Shown here: positions 8,490 through 17,018 of the stretch, piece by piece
Layout of the letters: each line of letters begins with the position of its first letter
Position numbering within the stretch: position 1 is the stretch's first letter
Assembly: GCA_003674045.1 (NCBI GenBank)
Contig: PENC01000003.1
Coordinates: forward strand, 186,001 to 250,000
Length of the DNA: 64,000 nucleotides
Source of the DNA: Streptomyces griseocarneus
GTDB taxonomy: Bacteria > Actinomycetota > Actinomycetes > Streptomycetales > Streptomycetaceae
Direction: 5' to 3'
The notes under the pieces: generated by a model
Seen by the model: only the letters and a program-made list of their open reading frames with translations
What the model was told of the DNA's origin: nothing
The model's database searches: none
Made by a program: the position numbers and the translations under genes

Positions 8490-9236
8490 ATGGACTGTCT
8501 GCCGTACAAAGTGGCCTATGAACGGGACGGATACGTCGTCGTCCGAGATTTCCTGGACCGGGCCGAACTGGCCGAACTCCGTTTCCACATCCACCGGTTT
8601 CTCGACGACGTGGTACCGACACTTCCGGACACGCAGGTATTCCACGCGCAAGGCGGCGACGGGGCCCGGCGGGTCCGGATGGTCCTGCGCATGAACTGCG
8701 ACACGTATTTCGAGGATTATCGCTCCCACCCGAAGTGGACGGCACTCGCACGGACTTTGCTCGGTGAACCGGCCGCCGCCGAGCCGCCGATCTATCTCGA
8801 CAAGCCGCCCGCCACCGACAGCCCGACACCACCGCACCAGGACAACTGCTCGCTCGGCCTCGACCCGCCGAGCGGTGTGGAGATGCTGCTGGCGACGGAC
8901 GAGCGCATCGACGAGGACAACGGCTGCCTGCGATACGTGCCCGGCTCGCACCGCCGGGGCATGCGGCGGCACACCTACAGCGGGGTGCGCGGCTTCGCCG
9001 TGGCCGCGGACTTCGGCCCGGCGGACGAGGAGCGCGAGGTGCCCGTCGAGCTCGACCCGGGCGATCTCGTCTGCCACCACCCCCTCACGGTGCACCGCGC
9101 CCCGGCCAACCGCTCGGAGCACCGTGCGCGCGCGGCCTTCGCCATGTGGTTCCGGGGCGCCTCCGCACGCCGGGACCCGGCGGTCTCGGAGTCCTACAAC
9201 CGGCACGCACGACGGGCACAGGCGACCGGACGGTGA
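8490..9236 (+). CDS. Phytanoyl-CoA dioxygenase (PhyH) family Fe(II)/2-oxoglutarate oxygenase
   Basis: 248 residues. Iron ligands H116-x-D118 (PHQDNC) and a distal histidine H202 in CHHPLTVHRAPANRSEHRAR are visible, with R212/R214 placed to bind 2-oxoglutarate. VPGSHRRG is the usual PhyH loop. The enzyme would hydroxylate, desaturate or epimerise a cluster intermediate in the cytoplasm. Start ATG 8490 is preceded only by a weak GGGTGGGAT. First gene of a plus-strand run of seven; the B12-radical SAM gene starts 42 bp downstream. Confidence 0.86.
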   Translation: MDCLPYKVAYERDGYVVVRDFLDRAELAELRFHIHRFLDDVVPTLPDTQVFHAQGGDGARRVRMVLRMNCDTYFEDYRSHPKWTALARTLLGEPAAAEPPIYLDKPPATDSPTPPHQDNCSLGLDPPSGVEMLLATDERIDEDNGCLRYVPGSHRRGMRRHTYSGVRGFAVAADFGPADEEREVPVELDPGDLVCHHPLTVHRAPANRSEHRARAAFAMWFRGASARRDPAVSESYNRHARRAQATGR

Positions 9237-9278
9237 GACGGCCCCGGCGGCGGGGCGCGACAGCGGGGAGGAACCGCG

Positions 9279-10832
9279 ATGAGCGTGCTCGACCGGCGGC
9301 TGCGGGACCCCCGCATCCTGTGCCTCTACGCACCGCTCCAGTACTACCCGGACGAGGTCTACCGCCCCGACTGCTCGCTGGCCCTGCCGTACCTCCACGC
9401 GGCGCTGCGCACGGCCGGTTTCGACGCCGACCTCCTCGACACCAGCATCGGCCGCCCCGGGCGCGACCGGCTGGAGGACACCTTCTACCGCAAGGAGCCG
9501 ATGCCCGAGCTCGGGAAGGACCTGTTCCGTATCGGTCTGACCCCGGAACGCATCCTGGAGGAGGTCGAGGCGTTCGACGTCGTCGCGGTGAGTTCCATCT
9601 TCACGCAGCAGACGGCCTGCTGCCTCGACCTCGCCCGCCTCGTCAAGTCCGCCTTCCCGGAGAAGATCCTCGTCGCGGGCGGGGTCAACGCCCGCAGCCT
9701 CAAGGAGATGTTCTTCGACAGCGGCTACGACGTCGTCTTCCTCTCGGAGGGCGAGGAACCCCTGGTCGCCTTCGCCGAACACCTGCGCTCCGGAACGCCC
9801 GCGCTCGACGCGGTGCCGTCGATCGGTTTCCGGCGGGACGGCCGGACCGTCACCACCCGCGGCACCCGGCTCGTCACCGATCTGGACGCCTACCCCATGC
9901 CCTCGTGGGACGCGCTGCCCAACGAGCAGTACTGGGACATCAGCGTGCTGTGGGGCGGGCGCGAGGGCTGGATGGACAAGGGCCAGAAACCGCACTTCGC
10001 CTCCATCCTCACCTCGCGCGGCTGCCCCTATCGCTGCACGTACTGCCATATCTCCAAGGAGCGCGGAGGAGAGGCGGGAGAGATCGGGGATCTCCGCTTC
10101 CATTCGGTGGAGCGGGTCGAACGCGAACTGGACACGCTCAAAGGTCTCGGGGTCGATCTCGTCTACATCAACGACGACTCGCTGCTCGCCTGGAAACACC
10201 GGGTGCACCAGGTCCTCGACCTGATGCAGCGGTACGACTTCGAACTCGCCGACATCAACGGGGTGAACATCCGCCACCTCTTCCGGCGCGACGGCAGGAG
10301 CGACCGTCTCGTCGTCGACGTGGAACTGCTGGAGCACCTCCACGCGGCCGGATTCCGCCGGATCGGCCTGCCCTTCGAATCCGGCTCCCAGCGGGTGCTC
10401 GACGCCTATTCGACCTCCAAATGGCGCCTGGACAAATGCGATGTCCTCGAACTCGTCGGCGTCATGCGCGGCATGGGCTTCACGATCAACGGAAATTTCA
10501 TGGTCGGCTACCCGGACGAGACCGTCGAGGAACTGACCCGGACCTTCTGGCTGGCGCGCCGCGCCATGGACGCGGGCCTCCACGGCTGCGGCTTCTTCAT
10601 GGTCCAGCCCTTCCCCGGGACCGTCATCTACGACCAGGCCGTGGCGAACGGGCAGCTCGACCCGGCCGTGCGCCCGGACGACATGGGATTCTCCAAGGCC
10701 CAGTCGCCGTCGCCGTTCCGGAACCTGAAGATCGACCCGCAGGTGCTGCACTACTCCCGGAATCTCGCCTACGCCCTGCTCAACAGGGACCAGCACAGCT
10801 GGCTGCGACTGGCCGAAGGGGCCGCGGGGTGA
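9279..10832 (+). CDS. Cobalamin-binding radical SAM enzyme
   Basis: 517 residues, ATG 9279 with GGGAGG upstream. The N-terminal 200 residues form a B12-binding type Rossmann domain (VVAVSSIFTQQ, VAGGVNARS, VVFLSEGEEPL). The radical SAM core has C249-x3-C253-x2-C256 (RGCPYRCTYCH), and NFMVGYPDET is the usual later strand. Class B radical SAM enzymes methylate unactivated carbons or phosphorus, or rearrange carbon skeletons. In this setting C-methylation or sugar remodelling is likely, but the substrate cannot be read from the sequence. It follows the PhyH gene and precedes the carbamoyltransferase by 28 bp. Confidence 0.9.
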   Translation: MSVLDRRLRDPRILCLYAPLQYYPDEVYRPDCSLALPYLHAALRTAGFDADLLDTSIGRPGRDRLEDTFYRKEPMPELGKDLFRIGLTPERILEEVEAFDVVAVSSIFTQQTACCLDLARLVKSAFPEKILVAGGVNARSLKEMFFDSGYDVVFLSEGEEPLVAFAEHLRSGTPALDAVPSIGFRRDGRTVTTRGTRLVTDLDAYPMPSWDALPNEQYWDISVLWGGREGWMDKGQKPHFASILTSRGCPYRCTYCHISKERGGEAGEIGDLRFHSVERVERELDTLKGLGVDLVYINDDSLLAWKHRVHQVLDLMQRYDFELADINGVNIRHLFRRDGRSDRLVVDVELLEHLHAAGFRRIGLPFESGSQRVLDAYSTSKWRLDKCDVLELVGVMRGMGFTINGNFMVGYPDETVEELTRTFWLARRAMDAGLHGCGFFMVQPFPGTVIYDQAVANGQLDPAVRPDDMGFSKAQSPSPFRNLKIDPQVLHYSRNLAYALLNRDQHSWLRLAEGAAG

Positions 10833-10860
10833 CCGGTCCGCTGGGAAGGACGGGGTCCGC

Positions 10861-12963
10861 GTGATCATTCTCGGCACCAAACCGGTGCAGCACGACGCCT
10901 GCTTCGCCCTGATCCGGGACGGGGAACCCCTCTTCGTCTACGAGCAGGAGCGCTTCAACCGCGTCAAGCACGGCATGTCCAGCCACCTGTCCGTGCTCTT
11001 CGAGGCCCTCGAAGAACACTCCATCGCGCCCCGGCAGATCGACCTGGTCACCAACTGCATCGATCCGGCCCGGCTGGACGCCCGCAAACGCCAGGTGCGC
11101 ACGTTCCTCGCGGGCGCCGCCGCGGACGCCATGGAGCGCCACCTCGAATGGCGCCTCCCCACCTGGCGCAAGGCCCTGCTCGCCGCCGGCTTCCCCGCCG
11201 ACCGCGTCGTGGACGTCCCCCACCACGTCTGCCACTGCGCGGGCGTCTACTACGCCGGCCCCCACGAGGACGCCGCCGTCCTCAGCGTGGACGGCAGCGG
11301 CGAGACCGAGACCTCGATGCTCGCCCACGGCTCCGGCAACGACCTGCGCGTCCTGCGCACCACCCCGCTGCCGCAGTCCCTCGGCCTCTTCTACCAGGGC
11401 GCCACCATGTGGCTGGGCTGGGGCTTCGGCGAAGAGGGCAAGACCATGGCCCTCGCGGCCTACGGCGACCCGGAACGCCGCAGGAGAGCACTCGACGCCT
11501 TCCTCCACGTGGACGCCACCGGGGACTACACCTTCCTGCCCGCCCGGCGGCGCGGTACCCACACCTACACCTCCACCGAACTGGCCGCGACCTTCTTCAC
11601 CCGGGCCTTCGGCCCGCCCCGGCGGCCCGACGAGCCGCTCACCCCGCTGCACCAGGACGTCGCCGCCGCCGTCCAGGCCGTCTGCGAGGAGATCATGCTC
11701 AACTCCGCACGGCACCTCAGGGAGACGACCGGGTCCGCCAACCTCCTCGTCACCGGGGGAGTCGCCCTCAACTCCGCCGCCAACGGCCGGATCCTGCGCA
11801 GCGGCCTCTTCGAGCGGGTCGACGTCTACCCCCAGGCCAACGACTCGGGCACGGCCCTCGGCGGCGCCCTGTACGCCTACCACCGGCTCACCGGCCCCGG
11901 GCCCCGCCGCCGGTGGCACATCACCCACCCCTACCACGGGCGCGCGATCGACACCGGGAACCTCCCGCGCGCCGCCGCCCGCCACGGGCAGCACGGCGTC
12001 CGCGTCGACGACTGGGACACGGTCGCCGGCCTCCTGGCGGCCGGAAAGACCCTGGGCTGGGTCCAGGGCCGCGCGGAGATCGGCCCGCGGGCCCTCGGCA
12101 ACCGCTCGATCCTCGGCAGCCCGGTCGCCCCCGACATCAAGCGGCGGATCAACGACGGCATCAAACACCGCGAGAACTGGCGCCCGTTCGCCCCCTCGGT
12201 GCTCCGGGAGGACCTGACCGAGTACTTCGAGGCCGACCAGGACCTGCCGTACATGACCGTCGTCGCGCCGATCCGAGAGGAGTGGCGGGACAAGCTCGCC
12301 TCCGTCGGCCACGTCGACGGCACGGCACGGGTGCAGACGGTCACCGAGGAGCAGAACCCGCGGTTCCACGCCCTGCTCACGGCCTTCAAACGGCGTACCG
12401 GCCTGGGCGTCCTGCTCAACACCTCCTTCAACGACCGCGGCGAACCCCTCGTCCAGACCTGCGAACAGGCCCTCCGGCTCTACCTGACCTCCGCCATGGA
12501 CGCCCTGTGCATCGACGACCGGCTCTTCACGGACAAGCGCACACCACCTGCCCCCGTACCGCCCTTCGCCCCCTGGCTCGACACCTTCGCCCGCCTCCCC
12601 ACCGGCCGGACGCTGCTCGTCGAGGCACACGGACCCATGCCCGGACCGATGAAGCGGCACTTGGCGAGCGGGCGCGACGTACGGCACGCCGACCTCGCGC
12701 ACCTCACCGCCCAGGGGCCGCCCCCCGGCTGCGACGCCGTGATCTGCTACCTGGGCGGCACCGCAGACCTCTTCCTCTTCGACCGCGACCTGTACTACTC
12801 GGAGTGCGCGGAGACCTCCCGGCGGATCATGGAGGAGCACGCCCTGCCCGTCCACTGGATCGACGGCCGCGGCGACGTCACCCCCGCCCGTGACGTGCTC
12901 TACGTCCACCACACGTCCTTCCGGTGCGCGGTGCCCTCCACGTACGCGCGGTACTGGGCCTGA
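10861..12963 (+). CDS. NodU/TobZ-type O-carbamoyltransferase with long C-terminal extension
   Basis: 700 residues from GTG 10861, GGGAAGGA upstream. Family features in order: N-terminal HDA motif (QHDACFAL), paired histidines HHVCHCAGVYY, the ASKHA strand VSVDGSGETETS, FGEEGKTMALAAYG, GGVALNSAANGRIL and NDSGTALGGALYA. The C-terminal lobe WVQGRAEIGPRALGNRSIL then forms the carbamoyl-adenylate site. The enzyme uses carbamoyl phosphate and ATP to carbamoylate a hydroxyl, as in tobramycin or nodulation factors. Typical members end near residue 560; this one continues for about 140 residues (from about 558) with no recognised domain. Part of the plus-strand cluster operon. Confidence 0.92.
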   Translation: MIILGTKPVQHDACFALIRDGEPLFVYEQERFNRVKHGMSSHLSVLFEALEEHSIAPRQIDLVTNCIDPARLDARKRQVRTFLAGAAADAMERHLEWRLPTWRKALLAAGFPADRVVDVPHHVCHCAGVYYAGPHEDAAVLSVDGSGETETSMLAHGSGNDLRVLRTTPLPQSLGLFYQGATMWLGWGFGEEGKTMALAAYGDPERRRRALDAFLHVDATGDYTFLPARRRGTHTYTSTELAATFFTRAFGPPRRPDEPLTPLHQDVAAAVQAVCEEIMLNSARHLRETTGSANLLVTGGVALNSAANGRILRSGLFERVDVYPQANDSGTALGGALYAYHRLTGPGPRRRWHITHPYHGRAIDTGNLPRAAARHGQHGVRVDDWDTVAGLLAAGKTLGWVQGRAEIGPRALGNRSILGSPVAPDIKRRINDGIKHRENWRPFAPSVLREDLTEYFEADQDLPYMTVVAPIREEWRDKLASVGHVDGTARVQTVTEEQNPRFHALLTAFKRRTGLGVLLNTSFNDRGEPLVQTCEQALRLYLTSAMDALCIDDRLFTDKRTPPAPVPPFAPWLDTFARLPTGRTLLVEAHGPMPGPMKRHLASGRDVRHADLAHLTAQGPPPGCDAVICYLGGTADLFLFDRDLYYSECAETSRRIMEEHALPVHWIDGRGDVTPARDVLYVHHTSFRCAVPSTYARYWA

Positions 12964-12982
12964 CGGCCGGGCCGGAGGTGAC

Positions 12983-14536
12983 ATGCAGCTCTTCACCGAC
13001 GCGCCTCCCCGCCTCATGCCCCCACTGCCCCCGGACGCACTCGCCTCCGCCGCGGCCGCACGGCGGGCACCGAGGACCGGGCTCACGTTCACGCCCGCCG
13101 TCGACGAACGCACGCTGGAGGTGTTCCGGCGCGCCCGCGACCCGGCCGACCCCCGTGAACTGCGGGACCTCTGGCTCGGCCGGATCGAGTACGAACGGGG
13201 ACGGCACGCGACCCGCTCCCGGCTCGCCGAACGCTGGCGCGCCAGTGCCCCACGGCGCAATGTCACCCCGGAGGAACTGCTCTCCTCCCGCGCCACCGTG
13301 GCCTTCGTGCACGAGCTGCACCGATGGTTCCTCCACGAGGAGACGGGCGACGCGGGGGTACCACGGCTGTCCCTGCTGCCCGGCCCCGCCGACGCCTGCG
13401 CGACCCACCTGCCACGGACCGTCCGGGACTGCATGCGCTATGCCCTGCGGCGCGACTGGTACGGCTACTCCGACTCCTGCGGCAGGATCCCCGCACGCGA
13501 GGCCCTCGCGGCCTACGAGAACCGGCGCGTCGACGGAGCCCGCTACACCGGCCGGAACGTGGCGCTCACCGTGAACGCCGCCTTCGCCGTGAGCGGGCTG
13601 GCCGACCACCTCCTCACCGGGCGTCCCGCGTCCGGGGCGCCCGCGCTGTGCGCCGTCCCCCACCGGCCGGCCACCGTGCAGGCCGTCGCCCGCCGCGCCG
13701 ACGTCCGCCTCGTACCGCTGACCTCCGCCGACGGCACGATGTCCGTCGCGCCCCTCGTCGCCGCACTGAGACCCGACACGCCCCTGGTGCTCCTGCCGAC
13801 CGTCGCGTGCACCACCGGGGCCCGGGTCGCCGAGGACGAACTGGCCCGGCTGATCCGCGCCGCGCCGCCGTCCACCGTGATCCTGCTGGACGAGAGCGAC
13901 GAGTGGCTCGGCGGGAGCGCCCCGCTCTCCGCCGCCCGCGCGGCACCCCACGTCGTCCGCGTCTCCGGCTTTCCCCGCATCTGGCAGCCGCAGGTCCTGG
14001 ACGCCGCGTGGATCGTCGCCGACAGCGCCCTCGTCGCCGACCACTACGAATACGCCTCGACCAGCTTCGGCGGCCCGCCCTCGCTCCTCTACACGACCGT
14101 GGAGGTCGTGGCCCGCATGGAACGCTGGCTGGCCGAGGGCACGGACCGCGTGGGACCGGCGGAGACCGGCGAGTTCGAGACCGCCTACGGGCTGACCCGC
14201 GCCCGGCTCCAGCACGCCTACGACCGCTACCGTCAGGAACGACGGTCACAGGAGACCACCCTCACGGCACTGCGGGACGCCGCCGCGCACCGGCTCTCCC
14301 GCACGGCCCGGGTGCACACCCCCTGCTGCTCCGTCGATCTCCTCGTGGAGGCGGCCCGTCCGTACGACTCGTACCGGCTGTGCGGGGAACTGCTGCGGGA
14401 GACGGGCGTCGCCGCCCACCCTGCGCTCCTCGACTTCTGTTTCGCCGGGGCAGGGCTCCGGATCACCACCGCGAAGCAGTGGCCTAGGCTGACAGCGGCC
14501 CTGTCCCGGCTCTGTCCCTTCCTGGAGGCCCCGTGA
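12983..14536 (+). CDS. Degenerate aminotransferase-like protein lacking the PLP lysine
   Basis: 517 residues from ATG 12983 (GGAGG just upstream). It is a clear paralogue of the aminotransferase at 6029-7672, sharing VDERTLEVFRRARDP...LRDLWLGRIEYE and later blocks. The catalytic residues have been replaced: Schiff-base K348 is R332 here (SGFPRIW), N292-P293 of NPTG is C276-T277, and the phosphate turn GGTAS is NAAFA (198-202). The aspartate in LLDESDEWLG (D303) and the carboxylate arginine in GAGLRITTA remain. It cannot work as a normal PLP enzyme. It may bind substrate, regulate or partner the active copy, or do lysine-free chemistry. The frame is intact and GTGA-coupled to the next gene, so it is not a decaying pseudogene. 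Confidence 0.85.
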   Translation: MQLFTDAPPRLMPPLPPDALASAAAARRAPRTGLTFTPAVDERTLEVFRRARDPADPRELRDLWLGRIEYERGRHATRSRLAERWRASAPRRNVTPEELLSSRATVAFVHELHRWFLHEETGDAGVPRLSLLPGPADACATHLPRTVRDCMRYALRRDWYGYSDSCGRIPAREALAAYENRRVDGARYTGRNVALTVNAAFAVSGLADHLLTGRPASGAPALCAVPHRPATVQAVARRADVRLVPLTSADGTMSVAPLVAALRPDTPLVLLPTVACTTGARVAEDELARLIRAAPPSTVILLDESDEWLGGSAPLSAARAAPHVVRVSGFPRIWQPQVLDAAWIVADSALVADHYEYASTSFGGPPSLLYTTVEVVARMERWLAEGTDRVGPAETGEFETAYGLTRARLQHAYDRYRQERRSQETTLTALRDAAAHRLSRTARVHTPCCSVDLLVEAARPYDSYRLCGELLRETGVAAHPALLDFCFAGAGLRITTAKQWPRLTAALSRLCPFLEAP

Positions 14537-15513
14537 CTCTCACGGCTCCGCCCGCGCTCGGCCTGCGCCGCCCCTGGACGGAGGTGCCCGCCCCCCTCCG
14601 CGCCGCCCTGGAGGAGACCCTGGGATCGCCCGTGACCGCGGCCGTCACCCGGGCGGGCGGCTTCTCCCCGGGCGTGGCCGCGCGGCTGGAACTCGCCGAC
14701 GGGCGGCGCGTGTTCGTCAAGGCCGTGGGGCCCGAGCCCAACGCGTACGCGCCGGAGCTGCACCGCGGCGAGGCCCGGATCGCCGCCGCGCTCTCTGCCT
14801 CCGTCCCGGCACCCCGCCTGCTCGCCGCGCTCGACGAGGACGGCTGGGTGGTCCTGGCCTTCGCGTACGTGGACGGCACCATGCCAGGGCAGCCCTGGAA
14901 CGCCGCCGACATCGACCGCGTCCTGGACACCGTCACCGGCCTCGCCGCCTCCCTCACCCCGGCCCCGCCCGCCGTGGCCGCCGTCGTGCCCGACGCCGCG
15001 ACCGCGCTGGCCGACGAGTTCCAGGGCTGGCGCAACCTCGCCCGGAAGCGCGCCGCCGGAGCCGCGCGCGGCGGCCTCGGCCCCTGGGCCGCCGAACACC
15101 TCGACGCGCTGGCGGAACTGGAGACCGGCTGGGCCGACGCGGTCGCGGGCGACACCCTCGCCCACTGCGACCTCCGCGCCGACAACCTCCTCCTCACCCC
15201 CGACCGCGTCCACGTCGTGGACTGGCCGCGCGCCTGCCTCGCGGCCCCCTGGCTCGACCTGCTCTTCCTGCTGCCCAGCATCCGCATGCAGGGCGGCCCG
15301 CCACCGGAGGCGCTCTTCACCGCGCACCCCGTCGCCGCGGACGCCGACCCGGCGGCGGTCACCGTCGCCCTCGCCGCGCTCGCGGGCATGTTCACCGACC
15401 GGTCACTGCGCCCCGCGCCGCCCGGCATCCCCACCCTCCGCCGCTTCCAGGCGGCCCAGGCCGCGGCCGCGCTGGAGTGGCTGCGCGAGCGGGGCCTCCC
15501 GGACGGCGGCTGA
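14533..15513 (+). CDS. Aminoglycoside phosphotransferase (APH)-fold kinase
   Basis: 326 residues. GTG 14533 overlaps the previous stop by 4 bp (GTGA), indicating translational coupling. The kinase core shows an N-lobe lysine (VFVKAVGPE), the catalytic loop H211-C-D213-L-R-A-D-N218 and a metal-binding VVDW. Such enzymes phosphorylate antibiotics, sugars or choline. Inside the cluster it could protect the producer by phosphorylating the product or could phosphorylate a sugar intermediate. The coupling to the degenerate aminotransferase says both are made together. Confidence 0.85.
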   Translation: MTLTAPPALGLRRPWTEVPAPLRAALEETLGSPVTAAVTRAGGFSPGVAARLELADGRRVFVKAVGPEPNAYAPELHRGEARIAAALSASVPAPRLLAALDEDGWVVLAFAYVDGTMPGQPWNAADIDRVLDTVTGLAASLTPAPPAVAAVVPDAATALADEFQGWRNLARKRAAGAARGGLGPWAAEHLDALAELETGWADAVAGDTLAHCDLRADNLLLTPDRVHVVDWPRACLAAPWLDLLFLLPSIRMQGGPPPEALFTAHPVAADADPAAVTVALAALAGMFTDRSLRPAPPGIPTLRRFQAAQAAAALEWLRERGLPDGG

Positions 15514-15537
15514 CCGGCACCGAACCCCGAGGACCAC

Positions 15538-15556
15538 GAGGAGGTGGGCGACCATC
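15538..15556 (+). promoter_or_regulatory. Strong ribosome site followed by an ATC codon (possible non-standard start)
   Basis: GAGGAGGTG (15538-15546) is a near-perfect Shine-Dalgarno sequence. Nine bases after its GGAGG, where a start codon should stand, the sequence is ATC (15554-15556), in frame with the glycosyltransferase gene. The first standard start in that frame, GTG 15608, has no ribosome site. Confidence 0.5.
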
Positions 15557-15607
15557 AGCGCCCCGAGCGTCACCCTCACCAGTACGCGCGGCTACCTTCC
15601 CCTGGCC

Positions 15608-16441
15608 GTGGCCGCGATCTGCTCCCTGCGGTCGTACAACCGCACGGCCCCCGTCCGGCTCTTCGTCGACGACAAGCCCCCGGAACTGGACACGATCGCC
15701 GCGACGGCGGGCTTCACGGTCGAGGTCCGCCACGTCCCCGGGTACAACGAGCACGTCCGGTCGCGCATGCTCAAGATCCGGGCGATGACGGAGGCGACGT
15801 CCGGGACCTGCCTCCACATCGACGCGGACACCCTCCTGCTCGACGACATCGCGGACCTCGCGGAGGAGAGCCCGGTCGGCCCCGGGACGGACACGGACGT
15901 CCGCATGCTGCTGCGACGGCCGAAGGTGCAGACCCTGTGGACCAACGGCCGCCACAACTTCACCGACACCGGCCTCAGCCCGGAGGACATCGCCGACCTG
16001 ATCCGCGAGACCTTCGGCCCGGCCCTCACGACGGCCGAACTCGGCGCCATGCCCTGCTGGAACTCGGGCGTCGTCTACGGAACGGGCGCCGCCCTGCGCC
16101 GCATCGCGCACCCCTGGCTGGACCGCTACCGGCACATGGTCACCGGGCCCACGCGCGACCGGTTCGTCCCCAACGACCAGTTGTGCCTCTGGCTCACCCT
16201 GCTCGCCGCGCGCGACACGATCCGCACCGGCGAACTGCCCCTGCGCTGGAACTTCATGCCCGGACGCGCCCTGCGCCTCGCGCCCGGGACCCGCGATCTC
16301 GACGACACCGAGCTCGACGGCGTCGCGCTCCTCCACCTGTCCGTCAACAAGGACGACCCCTGGGCACTGCGCCGCAGGAACGCGGCCCTCGCGGCCGCGG
16401 GCGTCACCCTGCCTCACGGGACGGGCCTCAGGTGTTTGTGA
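15608..16441 (+). CDS. GT-A fold glycosyltransferase (GT8-like) with DxD motif
   Basis: 277 residues from GTG 15608, the first standard start in frame. The DxD motif is in LHIDADTLLLDD (bases 15821-15829), which holds the metal and sugar nucleotide; NSGVVYG and HLSVNKDDPW follow as in retaining GT-A enzymes. The true protein probably begins upstream. Codons 15554-15607 encode SAPSVTLTSTRGYLPLA, exactly the first beta-strand such a fold needs, and a strong ribosome site precedes an ATC at 15554. The enzyme would add a sugar to the cluster product. It follows the APH kinase and precedes the GNAT gene by about 30 bp. Confidence 0.75.
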   Translation: MAAICSLRSYNRTAPVRLFVDDKPPELDTIAATAGFTVEVRHVPGYNEHVRSRMLKIRAMTEATSGTCLHIDADTLLLDDIADLAEESPVGPGTDTDVRMLLRRPKVQTLWTNGRHNFTDTGLSPEDIADLIRETFGPALTTAELGAMPCWNSGVVYGTGAALRRIAHPWLDRYRHMVTGPTRDRFVPNDQLCLWLTLLAARDTIRTGELPLRWNFMPGRALRLAPGTRDLDDTELDGVALLHLSVNKDDPWALRRRNAALAAAGVTLPHGTGLRCL

Positions 16442-16472
16442 GCCTGCCCCGGGATGTGCCAGGGTCGGGCCC

Positions 16473-17018
16473 GTGCCCACCCTCACCGTACGTGTCCTGG
16501 AGCCCTCGGACTGGCGCGTGTGCCGCGCGCTCCGGCTGGCCGCCCTCACGGACTCCCCTCAGGCCTTCGGCTCCACGCTGAGCCGTGAACAGGCCCTGAC
16601 CGAGGACCAGTGGAAGCGGCGGCTGGAGAACCGCAACCAGTTCGTCGCGCACGAGGACGGCGAACCGTGCGGGCTCGCCGGCCTCTTCCGGTCCGCACCC
16701 GGCACCCTGGAACTCGTCTCCGTCTGGGTCCGCCCCGCCTCACGCGGGCGGGGCGTCGGCGACCTGCTGCTGAGCGCCGCCCTGGACTGGGCCGAGGCAC
16801 ACGGCAGTGGCGAGGTACGGCTGTGGGTCACCGAGGGCAACGCGGCGGCCGAGGGCCTCTACGCCCGTCACGGATTCCGGCGCACAGGAGCCCACCGGGC
16901 GGCCGGGAACCACCCGGACGAGCAGGAGTTCGCCATGCTCCGTCCCGCCCAGGCCCGCACACGGGCGGAGCGGAACGGACGGGCCGGGGGTCAGCCCCGG
17001 CCGAGACAGTCCCGGTAG
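16473..17018 (+). CDS. GNAT family N-acetyltransferase
   Basis: 181 residues from GTG 16473. The acetyl-CoA pyrophosphate loop is RPASRGRGVGDLLL, followed by YARHGFRRTG (motif B). GNAT enzymes acetylate amines; in nucleoside and aminoglycoside clusters they often give self-resistance or mask an amino group during synthesis. It is the last gene of the plus-strand run. Its 3' end overlaps the convergent GT4 gene by 28 bp, so transcripts from the two strands collide here. Confidence 0.86.
   Translation: MPTLTVRVLEPSDWRVCRALRLAALTDSPQAFGSTLSREQALTEDQWKRRLENRNQFVAHEDGEPCGLAGLFRSAPGTLELVSVWVRPASRGRGVGDLLLSAALDWAEAHGSGEVRLWVTEGNAAAEGLYARHGFRRTGAHRAAGNHPDEQEFAMLRPAQARTRAERNGRAGGQPRPRQSR

Noticed and set aside
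8199..10880. 893-codon minus-strand frame across the PhyH and B12-radical SAM genes
   Set aside because: It is antisense to two genes with clear catalytic motifs; long antisense frames arise from GC-rich third positions, and its translation has no recognisable domain.
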